Below, piece by piece: positions 25,718 to 37,236 of a stretch of DNA of 64,000 nucleotides. Position numbers and translations under genes: made by a program. The notes below the pieces were generated by a model, which was not told the origin of the DNA, searched no databases, and was given only the letters and a program-made list of their open reading frames with translations. Source of the DNA: Motiliproteus sp041586615 (GTDB lineage: Bacteria > Pseudomonadota > Gammaproteobacteria > Pseudomonadales > Balneatricaceae); the NCBI GenBank assembly GCA_041586615.1, contig JBFGZS010000002.1, positions 1-64,000 of the forward strand, read 5' to 3'. Positions within the stretch are counted from its first letter, which is position 1; every line of letters starts with the position of its first letter.

Positions 25718-25782
25718 ATTAACCTGGCACGTGGCTTTTGCTAGGGCGACATTTTTTGCTCGTATTACGTTGGCGCCTTAAT
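25718..25782 (+). repeat. Dispersed repeat, short copy
   Basis: ATTAACCTGGCA at the left and GGCGACATTTTTTGCTCG then TATTACGTTGGC at the right match both ends of the element at 19255-19385, with most of the centre missing. The ends ATTAA and TTAAT are kept. Confidence 0.7.
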
Positions 25783-25839
25783 CATATGCCCATCTCGGAG
25801 CAGCCGAGGATAATCGCTTAAGCCCCGGCACTCGCCAGG

Positions 25840-26047
25840 TCAAAACGCACCCCACAGACCCGCTACTATACCAGCCAATCGCATTACCAGCAGTAAAACC
25901 AGCAGCCAGGCAATCATCCCGACTCGCCGGCTATGCTGCGGACAGGTTGCGGCTCCTCGCTGCTTCTTTATCATCCGCTCCCTGCTGCTTCTTTATCATC
26001 CAAAGTACCAGCCCTATACAAGCTACACCGACGAAGAACCCCATCAT
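25840..26047 (-). pseudogene. Small two-helix membrane protein split by a 25-bp duplication
   Basis: The first frame starts at 26047 (MMGFFVGVACIGLVLWMIKK) and stops at 25931 after 38 codons. A second frame, 25917-25840 (MIAWLLVLLLVMRLAGIVAG), encodes another hydrophobic helix. Two near-identical 25-bp direct repeats (25952-25976 and 25977-26001) lie between them. Deleting one copy joins the frames into a 60-aa protein with two transmembrane helices and a short basic loop. It is unrecognised. A terminator follows on the upstream side at 26096. Confidence 0.5.
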
Positions 26048-26095
26048 TGACCTTCACCTACCCTGTTCGTGTCGCGCCAGCGGTGTAGCTGCACA

Positions 26096-26125
26096 AAAAA
26101 AGCCCCGGTGTTAGCCGGGGCTTTT
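26096..26125. terminator. Bidirectional intrinsic terminator
   Basis: AAAAA-AGCCCCGG-TGTTAG-CCGGGGCT-TTT is an 8-bp GC stem flanked by A and T runs. It is usable in both directions and lies between the prpE end and the small membrane-protein gene. Confidence 0.8.
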
Positions 26126-26187
26126 CTGCAACGTCTGTCGCTGCTGTGCTAGTACAGCGCATCCTTTAAACATTTGTATACCACTTC

Positions 26188-26265
26188 CCGTAGGTCAGGT
26201 TAGGCCGCAACCCAACACGATGCGGATATTGTCGGGTTACGCTGCGCTAACCCGACCTACGGAAC
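26188..26265. repeat. REP-like inverted repeat downstream of prpE
   Basis: CCGTAGGTCAGGTTAG at the left pairs imperfectly with CTAACCCGACCTACGG at the right (26250-26265). This CGTAGGTCGGGTTAG palindrome type is widespread in gammaproteobacterial intergenic regions. Confidence 0.7.
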
Positions 26266-26305
26266 CCGAATATTTAAGCTTTGCAGTGCGTGAGCAACAA
26301 AGGTG

Positions 26306-28201
<1,896 letters not shown>

Positions 28202-28472
28202 AGCTCCGGTCCCTTCTAATATCGATTTGTGATGATGCCGTTTGATTACTGCGCCAGACACGATTGTAGACAGTCTTGTTGTTTTATGCCGATACCTTAC
28301 CCCAACAGGGACTTGTTTTAACTAAGACAAAAGGTGAAGAAGCCCTTTGAGATCGGGTTCAATGACCATGAAAGCGCGGCTTGACGCTGATTTAAAACGG
28401 GTTTGTTTTTGGCATGCAGGCATTCCCCAGCTCGGCGGGCTGGCCACATATTGTCGACAATATTGTTCGGGT
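28202..28472. other. Intergenic between prpE and uraA
   Basis: It contains the prpE promoter region (minus strand) and space beyond the uraA terminator. No gene or clear operator was recognised. Confidence 0.4.
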
Positions 28473-28497
28473 AAAAAAAGCCCTGCATTGCAGGGCT
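28473..28497 (-). terminator. Intrinsic terminator of uraA
   Basis: Read on the minus strand, AGCCCTGCA-ATGCAGGGCT forms a near-perfect stem followed by TTTTTT. It lies 18 bp after the uraA stop. Confidence 0.88.
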
Positions 28498-28515
28498 GAG
28501 CGCTGTCGAAACGTC

Positions 28516-29781
28516 CTACGCGGGGTGATTTGCCTGGCGTGGAAGCACCAGATTTAGAACGATAGCAACAATGGCCGCTAGAGCGATACCGCGCAAGGTA
28601 AACTCGCCAAGACCAAACTGCATACCACCGATACCAAACACGAGCGTCAACGACACAATGACCAAATTGCGCGCCTCAGACAAGTCGTCCCCTGCTTTAA
28701 CCAGGGTATTAAGACCGATTGCGGCGATGGCCCCGAACAACAGGGTCATAATGCCACCCATGACTGGGGTCGGGATGCTGCCCAGTAGCGCGCCGGTTTT
28801 GCCTGAAAATGCCAGAATCATCGCAAACACCGCTGTCCAGATCATGATCTGGGGGTTGAACGCTTTCGTCAACGCTACCGCGCCGGTAACTTCAGAGTAA
28901 GTTGTATTGGGTGGCCCGCCCAGCATGGCTGCAGCACTCGTTGCCACCCCATCACCAAGCAGCGTACGTTTTAGGCCCGGCTTTTTCAGGAAGTCTTTGC
29001 CGGTAACATTACTGATCGCAACGACGTCACCGATATGCTCGACCGCAGGCGCAATCGCAATCGGGACGATGAACAAGATCGCTTCCAGATTAAATTCGGG
29101 GGCGGTGAAATTTGGAATCATAAACCAGGGCGCTGCGCCGACGGCATCAAAACTCACGATGCCATACATCATAGACACCGTATAGCCAACCACCAGGCCG
29201 GCCAGTATCGGTACCAATCGTAACATGCCCTTGGCAAAAACAGACACCAGCACGGTAGCCAACAAGGCCGCCATCGAGATGACCATGGCATGGCTGCCAT
29301 CGACTAGCTGTGCGGCTCCGTCCCCTGTTTTCCCCAGCGCCAGATTTACCGCAACGGGAGCCAGACTCAAGCCAATTACCATAATGACCGGACCGACCAC
29401 CACGGGTGGCAATAAGCGGTGCAGGAAACCGCTACCGCGCCAGGCGACCAGCATGCTGAGCAGCATGTAGAAAATACCTGCGGCGATTAAGCCGGACATC
29501 GTCCCCGCAATACCCCAGGTTCCCACCCCATGAATGATCGCGGGAATAAAGGCGAAAGACGATGCCAGAAAGATAGGTATGGACCCTCCGGTAATGATCT
29601 GGAAAAGCAGCGTACCAAAGCCTGCCGTAAACAGCGCAACATTCGGATCCAGTCCGGTCAGAATCGGCACCAAGACCAGCGCGCCAAATGCCACAAGCAG
29701 CATTTGAGCACCGAGAATGCTCGGATGTATGCCGTCCATCGCAGAGGGTGTTGAACTGTTATTGCTTGTTACTTCACTCAT
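28516..29781 (-). CDS. uraA: Uracil/xanthine (NCS2) permease
   Basis: This is an inner-membrane uracil:proton symporter of 421 aa from ATG 29781 (MSEVTSNNSSTPSAMDG), with about 14 hydrophobic segments. NCS2 landmarks include the substrate-site segment PAVEHIGDVVAISNV and GGPPNTTYSEVTGAVALTK. It follows upp on the same strand with 26 bp between them, the usual upp-uraA salvage operon. A strong terminator follows. Confidence 0.88.
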   Translation of the reverse strand: MSEVTSNNSSTPSAMDGIHPSILGAQMLLVAFGALVLVPILTGLDPNVALFTAGFGTLLFQIITGGSIPIFLASSFAFIPAIIHGVGTWGIAGTMSGLIAAGIFYMLLSMLVAWRGSGFLHRLLPPVVVGPVIMVIGLSLAPVAVNLALGKTGDGAAQLVDGSHAMVISMAALLATVLVSVFAKGMLRLVPILAGLVVGYTVSMMYGIVSFDAVGAAPWFMIPNFTAPEFNLEAILFIVPIAIAPAVEHIGDVVAISNVTGKDFLKKPGLKRTLLGDGVATSAAAMLGGPPNTTYSEVTGAVALTKAFNPQIMIWTAVFAMILAFSGKTGALLGSIPTPVMGGIMTLLFGAIAAIGLNTLVKAGDDLSEARNLVIVSLTLVFGIGGMQFGLGEFTLRGIALAAIVAIVLNLVLPRQANHPA

Positions 29782-29807
29782 ACAAGCCCCCAAGGCTGAT
29801 AATGGCA

Positions 29808-30437
29808 TTACTTCGTGCCAAAGATTTTATCGCCCGCGTCACCCAGCCCCGGCAGGATGTAACCTTGCTCGTTCAGGCGCTCATCAACCGAAGCCGTGTA
29901 AATATCAACATCCGGATGGGCGCTGGTCACTTTTTCCAGTCCTTCGGGCGAGCACACCAGGAAAAGCCCCTGGATGGACGTACAGCCGGCAGCTTTGAGC
30001 ATCTCAATGGTCGCAATCAGCGTGCCGCCGGTCGCCAGCATCGGGTCGATGATCAGTGCTGTGCGGTTATCAATATCACCGACCAGCTTTTCAAAATAAG
30101 GCACGGGCTCGAGGGTTTCTTCGTTTCTGTAGAGACCAACGACACTGACCTTTGCGTTCGGGATAAGCTGCATGACACCATCAAGCATCCCCAAGCCCGC
30201 GCGAAGAATAGGCACGACGGTGATTTTTTTACCTTTGATATTGGTCACCGGAATGGTTTCGCCGGTCCAGCTTTCAATATGACTTAACTCGGTTTCCAGC
30301 GAGCGGGTTGCTTCATAGGTCAGCAGATTTCCCACTTCGCTGGCAAGCTCGCGAAAATTTTTGGTGCTAATACCATTGCGCCGCATGAGCCCCAGCTTGT
30401 GCTGAACCAACGGATGCTTGATCTCAAATACCGCCAT
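29808..30437 (-). CDS. upp: Uracil phosphoribosyltransferase
   Basis: This 209-aa cytoplasmic enzyme converts uracil and PRPP to UMP. The length is exact for the family. The PRPP loop LIIDPMLATGGT and the uracil-binding C-terminal GLGDAGDKIFGTK are present. It is the first gene of the upp-uraA operon and is transcribed divergently from hpt across 201 bp. Confidence 0.95.
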   Translation of the reverse strand: MAVFEIKHPLVQHKLGLMRRNGISTKNFRELASEVGNLLTYEATRSLETELSHIESWTGETIPVTNIKGKKITVVPILRAGLGMLDGVMQLIPNAKVSVVGLYRNEETLEPVPYFEKLVGDIDNRTALIIDPMLATGGTLIATIEMLKAAGCTSIQGLFLVCSPEGLEKVTSAHPDVDIYTASVDERLNEQGYILPGLGDAGDKIFGTK

Positions 30438-30506
30438 TTTTCCCCCCCAGGATAGAGAAACGGCGCGTCAAAGCGCGCCAAAATCGACCGCGTAAAATGG
30501 GTGCGA

Positions 30507-30536
30507 TTGTATTGTATTTTTCGACCTATGTATAAT
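30507..30536 (+). promoter_or_regulatory. Sigma-70 promoter for hpt
   Basis: A -35 TTGTAT (30507-30512), an 18-base spacer and a perfect -10 TATAAT (30531-30536) lie about 100 bases before the hpt start. Confidence 0.6.
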
Positions 30537-30638
30537 GGCTCTCCCATCTGAACGACGACATCCGTTGCCGTTATATTTTATAAACTCACCCGCCGATGCC
30601 GTCTGCGGGTGACGGTTAGTACTGAAGGAACATACACC

Positions 30639-31193
30639 ATGACGATCTCTGCTCAGGATGCCCGGGCTGTACATGCGCAAGCCGACTGTTTGGCGGGGCC
30701 TGAGGCTCTGGATACTGCGCTCAACGCGCTCGCCGCCGATATTACGGCTCGCCTCGGCGATGAGCTGCCACTGGTTCTCTGCGTCATGAACGGTGGCCTG
30801 ATTCCGGCTGCTGAACTGCTTATGCGCTTAGCATTTCCGCTGGAAATCGATTATCTGCATGCCAGCCGCTACGGCATGGAGACCCAGGGGCAGCAGTTGG
30901 AGTGGAAAGCCTATCCGAAGACATCGGTTAAAGGGCGCACTGTGCTGGTGGTCGACGATATTTTTGATCAAGGCCATACACTAAAAGCAGTCTGTGCATA
31001 CCTGTATGCACAGGGTGCAAAATGCGTTCTCAGTGCCGTCATGGTGAACAAGCTTCATAATAGAAAGATAACGAATTTCCAGCCGGACTTTGTGGGTCTA
31101 CATATTGAGGATCGCTTTCTATACGGCTTTGGAATGGACTACCAGGGTCTGTACCGAAATGTGAAAGGGATTTATGCGGTAAAAAACCATTAA
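30639..31193 (+). CDS. hpt: Hypoxanthine-guanine phosphoribosyltransferase
   Basis: This is a purine-salvage enzyme of 184 aa, starting at ATG 30639 (MTISAQDARAV) after AAGGA. The PRPP-binding motif VVDDIFDQGHTL and the substrate hood residues near FVGLHIEDRFLYGFGMDY are those of the HPRT family. It makes IMP or GMP from the free base. It lies back-to-back with pyrimidine salvage upp-uraA. Confidence 0.85.
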   Translation: MTISAQDARAVHAQADCLAGPEALDTALNALAADITARLGDELPLVLCVMNGGLIPAAELLMRLAFPLEIDYLHASRYGMETQGQQLEWKAYPKTSVKGRTVLVVDDIFDQGHTLKAVCAYLYAQGAKCVLSAVMVNKLHNRKITNFQPDFVGLHIEDRFLYGFGMDYQGLYRNVKGIYAVKNH

Positions 31194-31228
31194 CGCCGCC
31201 GCCAGATAGCATGCGCGCATAACATTTT

Positions 31229-31257
31229 CTGATGGTCCTGATGGTCCTGATGGTTGC
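31229..31257 (+). repeat. GATGGTCCT triplication
   Basis: Three 9-bp units (GATGGTCCT, GATGGTCCT, GATGGTTGC) lie in the short convergent gap between hpt and panP. They are one of many short tandem duplications in this window. Confidence 0.8.
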
Positions 31258-31325
31258 CCGGGCAGCACCTTAGAAACGCGTACTGGCCGGGGAGGAGCAC
31301 TAAACCACGCTAGGATACGCCTGAT

Positions 31326-32975
31326 TCAGCCCGGCGTCACAAGGATCAACGCGTCTAACGCCTGTCGACGCTCTTGCAGCATGGGATCTTGACTGAGCTC
31401 CCGTTGCTCGTCTAACACGGCATGCAACACATCGGTTGTTGTTAGCGGGTTGGCGAGAACGACGCGAAAAACCACAACAGGCTGGCGGTTATATTTGATC
31501 GGCTCCAGGCGGGTACGGGATACAAACGCCTTGCCGTGCTCGCGCTGCGTTTTTTGTAAATAACGCGTTATCCGGCTGAGCTGTTCGTTAATCTGAATCT
31601 GTTGCTCGTTTGACGCGCGGGCAAGATAAGCCTGAACGTTGGCAGGCACCCAGCGATACGTCAGAATATTGAGTTCCGGATCACTGATGAGTTCAAAATC
31701 CTCAGCGGCCTCGATGATATCTGCAAAATAGCGGGCCTTCTCGATGCCTTGATCAATCAGCAGCTCATAGCCACGCCGGCCAATGATCTTCAGGCCCGAG
31801 TGCACCAGCATCGCCATACCCGGCCTGGAGCCTTCCAGGGTCGCGCTACCCAGGTCTTTGGAGCCTTGACGAATGATATACTGCGCGTGATGTTCGATAC
31901 TGCTCAAGGCTGCCGGGTCACGAAATACCACTAAGCCGACACCCATCGGTATATAAAGCTGCTTGTGGGCATCGATAGTGACAGAGTCGGCTCGCTCAAT
32001 ACCGTGCAAACGGTGTTTAAATCGACTGGAAAAAAGTGTTGGGCCGCCCCAGGCGCCATCCACATGAAAGTGTATTTTTTCTCGCGCCGCTATGTCGGCC
32101 AAGGCATCAAGCGGGTCGATATTACCCGTTTCGGTCGTTCCGGCTACACCAACAATGGCGATGGGACGAATATTGCGCTCACGAAGCTGGCCAATAGCTT
32201 CTTCCATCGCCGCCGGTATCACACGGTTATACGCATCGGTTTCAACGGCAACGATATTGTCGCGACCGATCCCCAGTACGTCCGCCGATTTGCTGAGCGA
32301 ATAGTGTCCACGCTTCGATACCAGCACCGCGGCGCCTTCACACTGATAGTGCTGACATGCACGGTAAAAGCCTTCCCGGGATATGCCTTTAAAATCTCCC
32401 TGGGGTGCAAATGCTCTATTGCGTGCGACCCAAAGCGCCGTGATATTAGCAATGGTTCCGCCCGAGCAAAAGGCACCAAGATGCTGGTTGGCATCGTGCA
32501 GCCATTGTCCGTAAAAAGCGTCGCTTTGCGCATAGATCAGGCGATGCAACATCCCCAGCACCTGGCGTTCAAGCGGTGTAAATGCCTTGGATGTTTCGGT
32601 TTTTACCAGATTCTGGTTTAACGCGATCATGATCTTCGATAGCGGCAGCATAAAATAAGGTAGCGCCGACGTCATATGACCGATAAAGCTGGGGGATGCG
32701 GTGTGAACGGATTGAGCCACCACTTTTTCGAGTAGAAACGTGGTTTGATCCGAAACAAACACGGGATCTTCGGGGATTTCTGTGTCGCTAAAATCCTTTT
32801 CCAGTTCAACAAGATCAGTTTCTTCGGCCACGATGTGCTGCTGAAGAAAGCCGAACAGATTCTGGGATATCGACTGGTCCAGAATGGCCAATGTCGATTC
32901 AGGGGCCTCAGGCACGGTAAAGATACGATGCAACTGGGCCAGGCTTGCTTCTGCGTGTCTACTGCTGTCTGTCAT
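31326..32975 (-). CDS. panP: Pyridoxal-dependent aspartate 1-decarboxylase
   Basis: This 549-aa group II PLP decarboxylase matches the length and style of PanP, which makes beta-alanine for coenzyme A in bacteria lacking PanD. The PLP lysine is in VTIDAHKQLYIPMG, the aspartate pairing with PLP nitrogen is in FHVDGAWGG, and the phosphate-binding segment is GAFCSGGTIANITAL. A glutamate decarboxylase-like role is the main alternative. It is monocistronic, convergent with hpt. Confidence 0.85.
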   Translation of the reverse strand: MTDSSRHAEASLAQLHRIFTVPEAPESTLAILDQSISQNLFGFLQQHIVAEETDLVELEKDFSDTEIPEDPVFVSDQTTFLLEKVVAQSVHTASPSFIGHMTSALPYFMLPLSKIMIALNQNLVKTETSKAFTPLERQVLGMLHRLIYAQSDAFYGQWLHDANQHLGAFCSGGTIANITALWVARNRAFAPQGDFKGISREGFYRACQHYQCEGAAVLVSKRGHYSLSKSADVLGIGRDNIVAVETDAYNRVIPAAMEEAIGQLRERNIRPIAIVGVAGTTETGNIDPLDALADIAAREKIHFHVDGAWGGPTLFSSRFKHRLHGIERADSVTIDAHKQLYIPMGVGLVVFRDPAALSSIEHHAQYIIRQGSKDLGSATLEGSRPGMAMLVHSGLKIIGRRGYELLIDQGIEKARYFADIIEAAEDFELISDPELNILTYRWVPANVQAYLARASNEQQIQINEQLSRITRYLQKTQREHGKAFVSRTRLEPIKYNRQPVVVFRVVLANPLTTTDVLHAVLDEQRELSQDPMLQERRQALDALILVTPG

Positions 32976-33340
32976 AAACGGCTTCCAACAGACCTATGTA
33001 ACGCCCGGTTTAACAGGCACCAACCTCCATAAAACCCGGATCCCTTCGCATTGCACTGTGCAGTCGTGAACTATACGCTCGTGAACTATGCGTCCGTAAA
33101 CTATACAGTCGGGCTTCGGTGAAGTTGGGCCAGTATTTCAGAGCAGCAGGGTATTTGCAATTAACCCTCCTGGCTTTATTTGCTGCATCGCATCAAGACA
33201 ATAATCATTTTCATGATCTAATGAGTTATTTTCAGCGGCATGATTGCGTTACAGTGGTTACAATGTCTGTCGCTGGCATTATGTTGTAAAATCAAGCCTC
33301 TTTCGTATCTATATCTGCCGTATCTATAAAGGAACTGATT
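32976..33340. other. Divergent intergenic region panP-metH
   Basis: A 15-bp unit (CGTGAACTATACGCT and variants) is repeated three times at 33065-33109. Promoters for panP and metH must lie here, but no clean -35/-10 pair, MetJ box or cobalamin riboswitch was recognised. Confidence 0.5.
33065..33109 (+). repeat. 15-bp tandem repeat x3 upstream of metH
   Basis: The units CGTGAACTATACGCT, CGTGAACTATGCGTC and CGTAAACTATACAGT are contiguous and of equal length. Confidence 0.85.
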
Positions 33341-36300
33341 GTGAGTCAAACCACCGTCCATGCCGATCTGTTAGCTAGTCTGAAGCAACGCATCCTCCTC
33401 CTGGACGGAGGTATGGGCACAATGATCCAGGAACATAAGCTTGAAGAAGCTGATTTTCGTGGTGCGCGTTTCGCTGACTGGCCTTCTGATTTGAAAGGCA
33501 ATAATGACCTGCTGGTATTAACCCAGCCCGATATCATCAAGTCGATACATACCGAATACCTGGAAGCCGGCGCGGACATTATTGAAACCAATGCCTTCAA
33601 TGCCACCCGTATTGCGATGGCCGACTACGGCATGGAAGACCTTGCCCGTGAAATCAATGTGGAGGCCACACGCCTGGCCCGCCTGGCTGCGGATGAGATG
33701 ACGGCGAAAACACCGGACCGTCCCCGTTACGTCGCCGGCGTCCTGGGGCCAACCAACCGCACCTGTTCTATCTCTCCAGATGTAAACGACCCGGCCGCCC
33801 GTAACGTCACCTTCGACGAGTTGGTTGAGGCCTATACCGAAGCGACATCGGGCCTGGTTGAGGGCGGTGCGGACCTTATTCTGATTGAAACGGTTTTTGA
33901 CACCCTGAATGCCAAAGCGGCCATTTTTGCCGTGGAGCAATATTTTGACACCCAGGGTATCCGCTTGCCCGTCATGATTTCAGGCACGATCACCGATGCT
34001 TCTGGACGAACGTTGTCAGGACAAACCACCGAGGCATTCTGGAATTCCATTCGCCATGCGCAACCCATCGCCGTCGGCCTTAACTGCGCGCTGGGCCCGC
34101 AAGAGTTGCGCCAATACATTCAGGAACTGTCTCGGGTCAGCCATACGTTCGTTTCCGCGCACCCTAACGCAGGCCTGCCTAACGCCTTCGGCGGCTACGA
34201 CGAAACACCCGAGCAGATGGCCGAAGAAATTGGCGAATGGGCTGCCAGTGGTTTTCTGAATATTGTTGGCGGCTGCTGCGGAACCACGCCGGAGCATATT
34301 CGGGCGATCGCTGCCGCTGTAAGCCAGCATGCACCACGAATACTGCCAGAATTGCCCGTCGCCTGCCGATTATCGGGTCTGGAGCCTTTGACCATCGACT
34401 CGGACACGCTTTTTGTCAACGTCGGCGAACGTACCAATGTCACCGGCTCCGCCATGTTCCGCCGCCTGATTAAGGAGCAAGATTATGAAGCGGCCCTCGC
34501 CGTCGCCCGCCTACAGGTAGAAAGCGGCGCGCAGATCATCGATATCAACATGGATGAAGGCATGCTCGACTCAGAAGCCGCTATGGTGCGGTTTTTGAAC
34601 ATGATTGCCACCGAACCCGACATCTCTCGCGTGCCGATCATGATCGACTCTTCAAAATGGGAGATTATTGAGGCCGGTCTGAAGTGCATTCAGGGCAAGG
34701 GGGTTGTGAACTCCATTAGCCTGAAGGAAGGCGAGGCCGCATTCATTCATCATGCCCGACTGATTCGACGCTACGGTGCCGCAGTGGTCGTCATGGCGTT
34801 CGACGAAACCGGCCAAGCGGACACCTACGCGCGCAAAGTTGAAATTTGCACCCGCTCTTACAACATACTGACGAAAGACGTAGGGCTTGCGCCGGAAGAC
34901 ATTATCTTTGACCCGAATATCTTTGCCGTGGCGACCGGCATCGAAGAGCATAATAACTATGCCGTAGATTTCATCGAAGCAACCCGTACCATTCGTGCCA
35001 CCCTGCCCCATGCCCAGATCTCTGGTGGCGTGTCTAACGTGTCCTTTTCGTTTCGCGGTAACAACCCGGTTCGGGAAGCGATCCATGCCGTCTTCCTTTA
35101 TCATGCTATCCGCGCGGGCATGACCATGGGCATCGTCAATGCCGGTCAATTGGCTATCTACGCCGATATACCCGACGAACTTCGCGTTGCCGTCGAAGAT
35201 GTCATCCTTAACCGGCATGAGCAAGGTACCGACAACCTATTGGCCATCGCCGAGCGCTACAACAGCAACGGCGAAGAAGTTGCCCCGCAAACGCAGGAGT
35301 GGCGCAGCTGGTCTGTAGAGAAGCGCCTGAGCCATGCCTTGGTTAAAGGCATCACCGAATTCATCGACGAGGACACCGAAGAAGCCCGGCAGGCTGCAGA
35401 GCGGCCCCTACAGGTCATCGAAGGCCCTCTGATGGCCGGCATGAGTGTTGTGGGTGACCTGTTTGGTGCCGGTAAAATGTTCTTGCCTCAGGTCGTCAAG
35501 TCGGCACGGGTGATGAAAAAGGCCGTGGCGTATCTGATGCCCTTTATCGAGAAAGAGAAGGCCGGCAGCAAGGCCAGCACCGCCGGCAAGATACTGATGG
35601 CGACCGTCAAGGGTGACGTACATGATATCGGCAAGAACATCGTCGGCGTGGTGCTACAGTGCAACAACTTTGAAATCATTGACCTGGGCGTCATGGTCCC
35701 AGCAGAAACGATTTTGCGCACGGCCATCGAGCAAGATGTCGACATTATCGGCTTGTCTGGGCTAATAACCCCCTCCCTCGACGAAATGGTGCATATCGCC
35801 AAAGAGATGGAGCGCCGCTCCATGACGCTGCCGATCATGATTGGCGGTGCAACCACGTCGAAGATGCACACGGCTGTGAAAATCGAGCCCAACTACAGCG
35901 CACCGACGGTCTATGTTCACAATGCCTCGCGTAGCGTTGGCGTGGCTGCCGCGCTCCTCAATGACAAACAGCGGGATGCGTTTGTGGCGGAAACCCGCCA
36001 GGATTACCACGAGGCTCGCGAGCGCCACCTCAGCAAGAGCAAGGAAGCACGACGCGTATCGATTCAAAAGGCCCGGCTCAACAAGCAGCCCATTGATTGG
36101 GATAACTACACGCCGACCAAGCCGCAGTTTCTTGGCACGCAAGTGCTGGATAACTACGACCTGCAGACGCTGGCGGACTATATCGACTGGACGCCCTTCT
36201 TTCACACATGGGAGCTTAAAGGCCGTTACCCGCGCATTTTAGAAGATGAGGTATTGGGTGTTGAGGCGACAAAACTGTATGCCGATGCACGCGCCATGCT

Positions 36301-37045
36301 GGATCAGATTATTCGCGACCGTTCATTGACTGCCCGGGGCGTTATTGGATTTTTCCCGGCCAACCAGGTCAAGGATGACGATATCGTCCTCTTTGACGAC
36401 GATAGCCGTAGCAGTGTTCGCATGCAGCTACACAATCTTCGGCAGCAAACGGAAAAGGGTGCGGGTCGCTATAATCATTGCCTCAGTGATTACATCGCAC
36501 CCCAGGACAGCGGCAAGGCCGATTACATGGGTGGGTTTGCCGTCACCACCGGTATTGGACTCGATGCACTGGTGGCCAAATTTGAAGCCGATCATGACGA
36601 CTACAACAGTATCATGGTCAAAGCGCTGGCCGATCGGCTGGCCGAGGCATTCGCCGAACATCTGCATCTACGGGTGCGCCGTGAGCTGTGGGGTTACGCA
36701 AATACCGAATCACTCACCAGCAGCGAGCTGATTGAAGAGAAATACCAGGGTATCCGCCCCGCGCCAGGCTATCCCGCCTGCCCGGATCACACCGAAAAAA
36801 CCCAGCTCTGGCAGCTGCTCGATGCGGACAATGCCGTGGGTATCCATCTAACCGAAAGCTTCGCCATGGATCCGGCCTCGTCTGTCAGCGGCTGGTATTT
36901 CTCGCACCCGGAGTCGCGTTATTTTGGTATTGCTAAAATGGGTGAAGATCAGGTCGAAAGCTACGCCAAACGTAAAGCGATGCCCAAGCAAGACATTGAG
37001 CGCTGGCTGGCTCCTCATCTTGGTTATGAGCCGGAAGATAGCTAA
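33341..37045 (+). CDS. metH: Cobalamin-dependent methionine synthase
   Basis: This 1234-aa cytoplasmic enzyme transfers the methyl group of methyl-tetrahydrofolate through cobalamin to homocysteine. All four modules are present: the homocysteine domain with zinc ligands C249 (GLNCALG), C312 and C313 (GGCCGTT); the pterin domain (about 350-640); the cobalamin module with DVHDIGKNIV (axial H761); and the SAM-dependent reactivation domain (about 900-1234; RPAPGYPACPDH). The start is a GTG at 33341 with AAGGAA upstream. The length equals the E. coli protein within a few residues. Confidence 0.96.
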   Translation: MSQTTVHADLLASLKQRILLLDGGMGTMIQEHKLEEADFRGARFADWPSDLKGNNDLLVLTQPDIIKSIHTEYLEAGADIIETNAFNATRIAMADYGMEDLAREINVEATRLARLAADEMTAKTPDRPRYVAGVLGPTNRTCSISPDVNDPAARNVTFDELVEAYTEATSGLVEGGADLILIETVFDTLNAKAAIFAVEQYFDTQGIRLPVMISGTITDASGRTLSGQTTEAFWNSIRHAQPIAVGLNCALGPQELRQYIQELSRVSHTFVSAHPNAGLPNAFGGYDETPEQMAEEIGEWAASGFLNIVGGCCGTTPEHIRAIAAAVSQHAPRILPELPVACRLSGLEPLTIDSDTLFVNVGERTNVTGSAMFRRLIKEQDYEAALAVARLQVESGAQIIDINMDEGMLDSEAAMVRFLNMIATEPDISRVPIMIDSSKWEIIEAGLKCIQGKGVVNSISLKEGEAAFIHHARLIRRYGAAVVVMAFDETGQADTYARKVEICTRSYNILTKDVGLAPEDIIFDPNIFAVATGIEEHNNYAVDFIEATRTIRATLPHAQISGGVSNVSFSFRGNNPVREAIHAVFLYHAIRAGMTMGIVNAGQLAIYADIPDELRVAVEDVILNRHEQGTDNLLAIAERYNSNGEEVAPQTQEWRSWSVEKRLSHALVKGITEFIDEDTEEARQAAERPLQVIEGPLMAGMSVVGDLFGAGKMFLPQVVKSARVMKKAVAYLMPFIEKEKAGSKASTAGKILMATVKGDVHDIGKNIVGVVLQCNNFEIIDLGVMVPAETILRTAIEQDVDIIGLSGLITPSLDEMVHIAKEMERRSMTLPIMIGGATTSKMHTAVKIEPNYSAPTVYVHNASRSVGVAAALLNDKQRDAFVAETRQDYHEARERHLSKSKEARRVSIQKARLNKQPIDWDNYTPTKPQFLGTQVLDNYDLQTLADYIDWTPFFHTWELKGRYPRILEDEVLGVEATKLYADARAMLDQIIRDRSLTARGVIGFFPANQVKDDDIVLFDDDSRSSVRMQLHNLRQQTEKGAGRYNHCLSDYIAPQDSGKADYMGGFAVTTGIGLDALVAKFEADHDDYNSIMVKALADRLAEAFAEHLHLRVRRELWGYANTESLTSSELIEEKYQGIRPAPGYPACPDHTEKTQLWQLLDADNAVGIHLTESFAMDPASSVSGWYFSHPESRYFGIAKMGEDQVESYAKRKAMPKQDIERWLAPHLGYEPEDS

Positions 37046-37145
37046 CATGCTAAGAAAATAGCGAATATGCTAAAAATTAACCGCGGGGCGGCAACGTCTC
37101 CGGCCTGCAAGGATGGCGACGCCGAATAAATCGCCGTCCATGTCT

Positions 37146-37183
37146 CTGGTGCACGACAGGTCGTCCGGGCTGTCGTGCACCAG
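37146..37183 (+). terminator. Hairpin downstream of metH
   Basis: CTGGTGCACGACAG and CTGTCGTGCACCAG form a perfect 14-bp stem with a 10-base loop about 100 bp after metH. The following CTCTCTCC is not a T-run, so this is a stabilising hairpin or a rho-assisted terminator rather than a classical one. Confidence 0.5.
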
Positions 37184-37236
37184 CTCTCTCCAGCCGTGAT
37201 ATGTTGTTAGTGAACACAATGGCGCAGCCAACAAAC

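Larger units (their letters stand above)
25491..26305. other. Long intergenic region with repeats and a broken small gene
   Basis: It holds the short dispersed-repeat copy (25718-25782), the split small membrane-protein gene (25840-26047), a bidirectional terminator (26096-26125) and a REP-like inverted repeat (26188-26265). Nothing else is recognised. Confidence 0.6.

Noticed and set aside
26188..26265. Inverted repeat as the prpE terminator
   Set aside because: It has no T-run and matches the widespread CGTAGGTCGGGTTAG repeat type. The hairpin at 26096-26125 is the better terminator.
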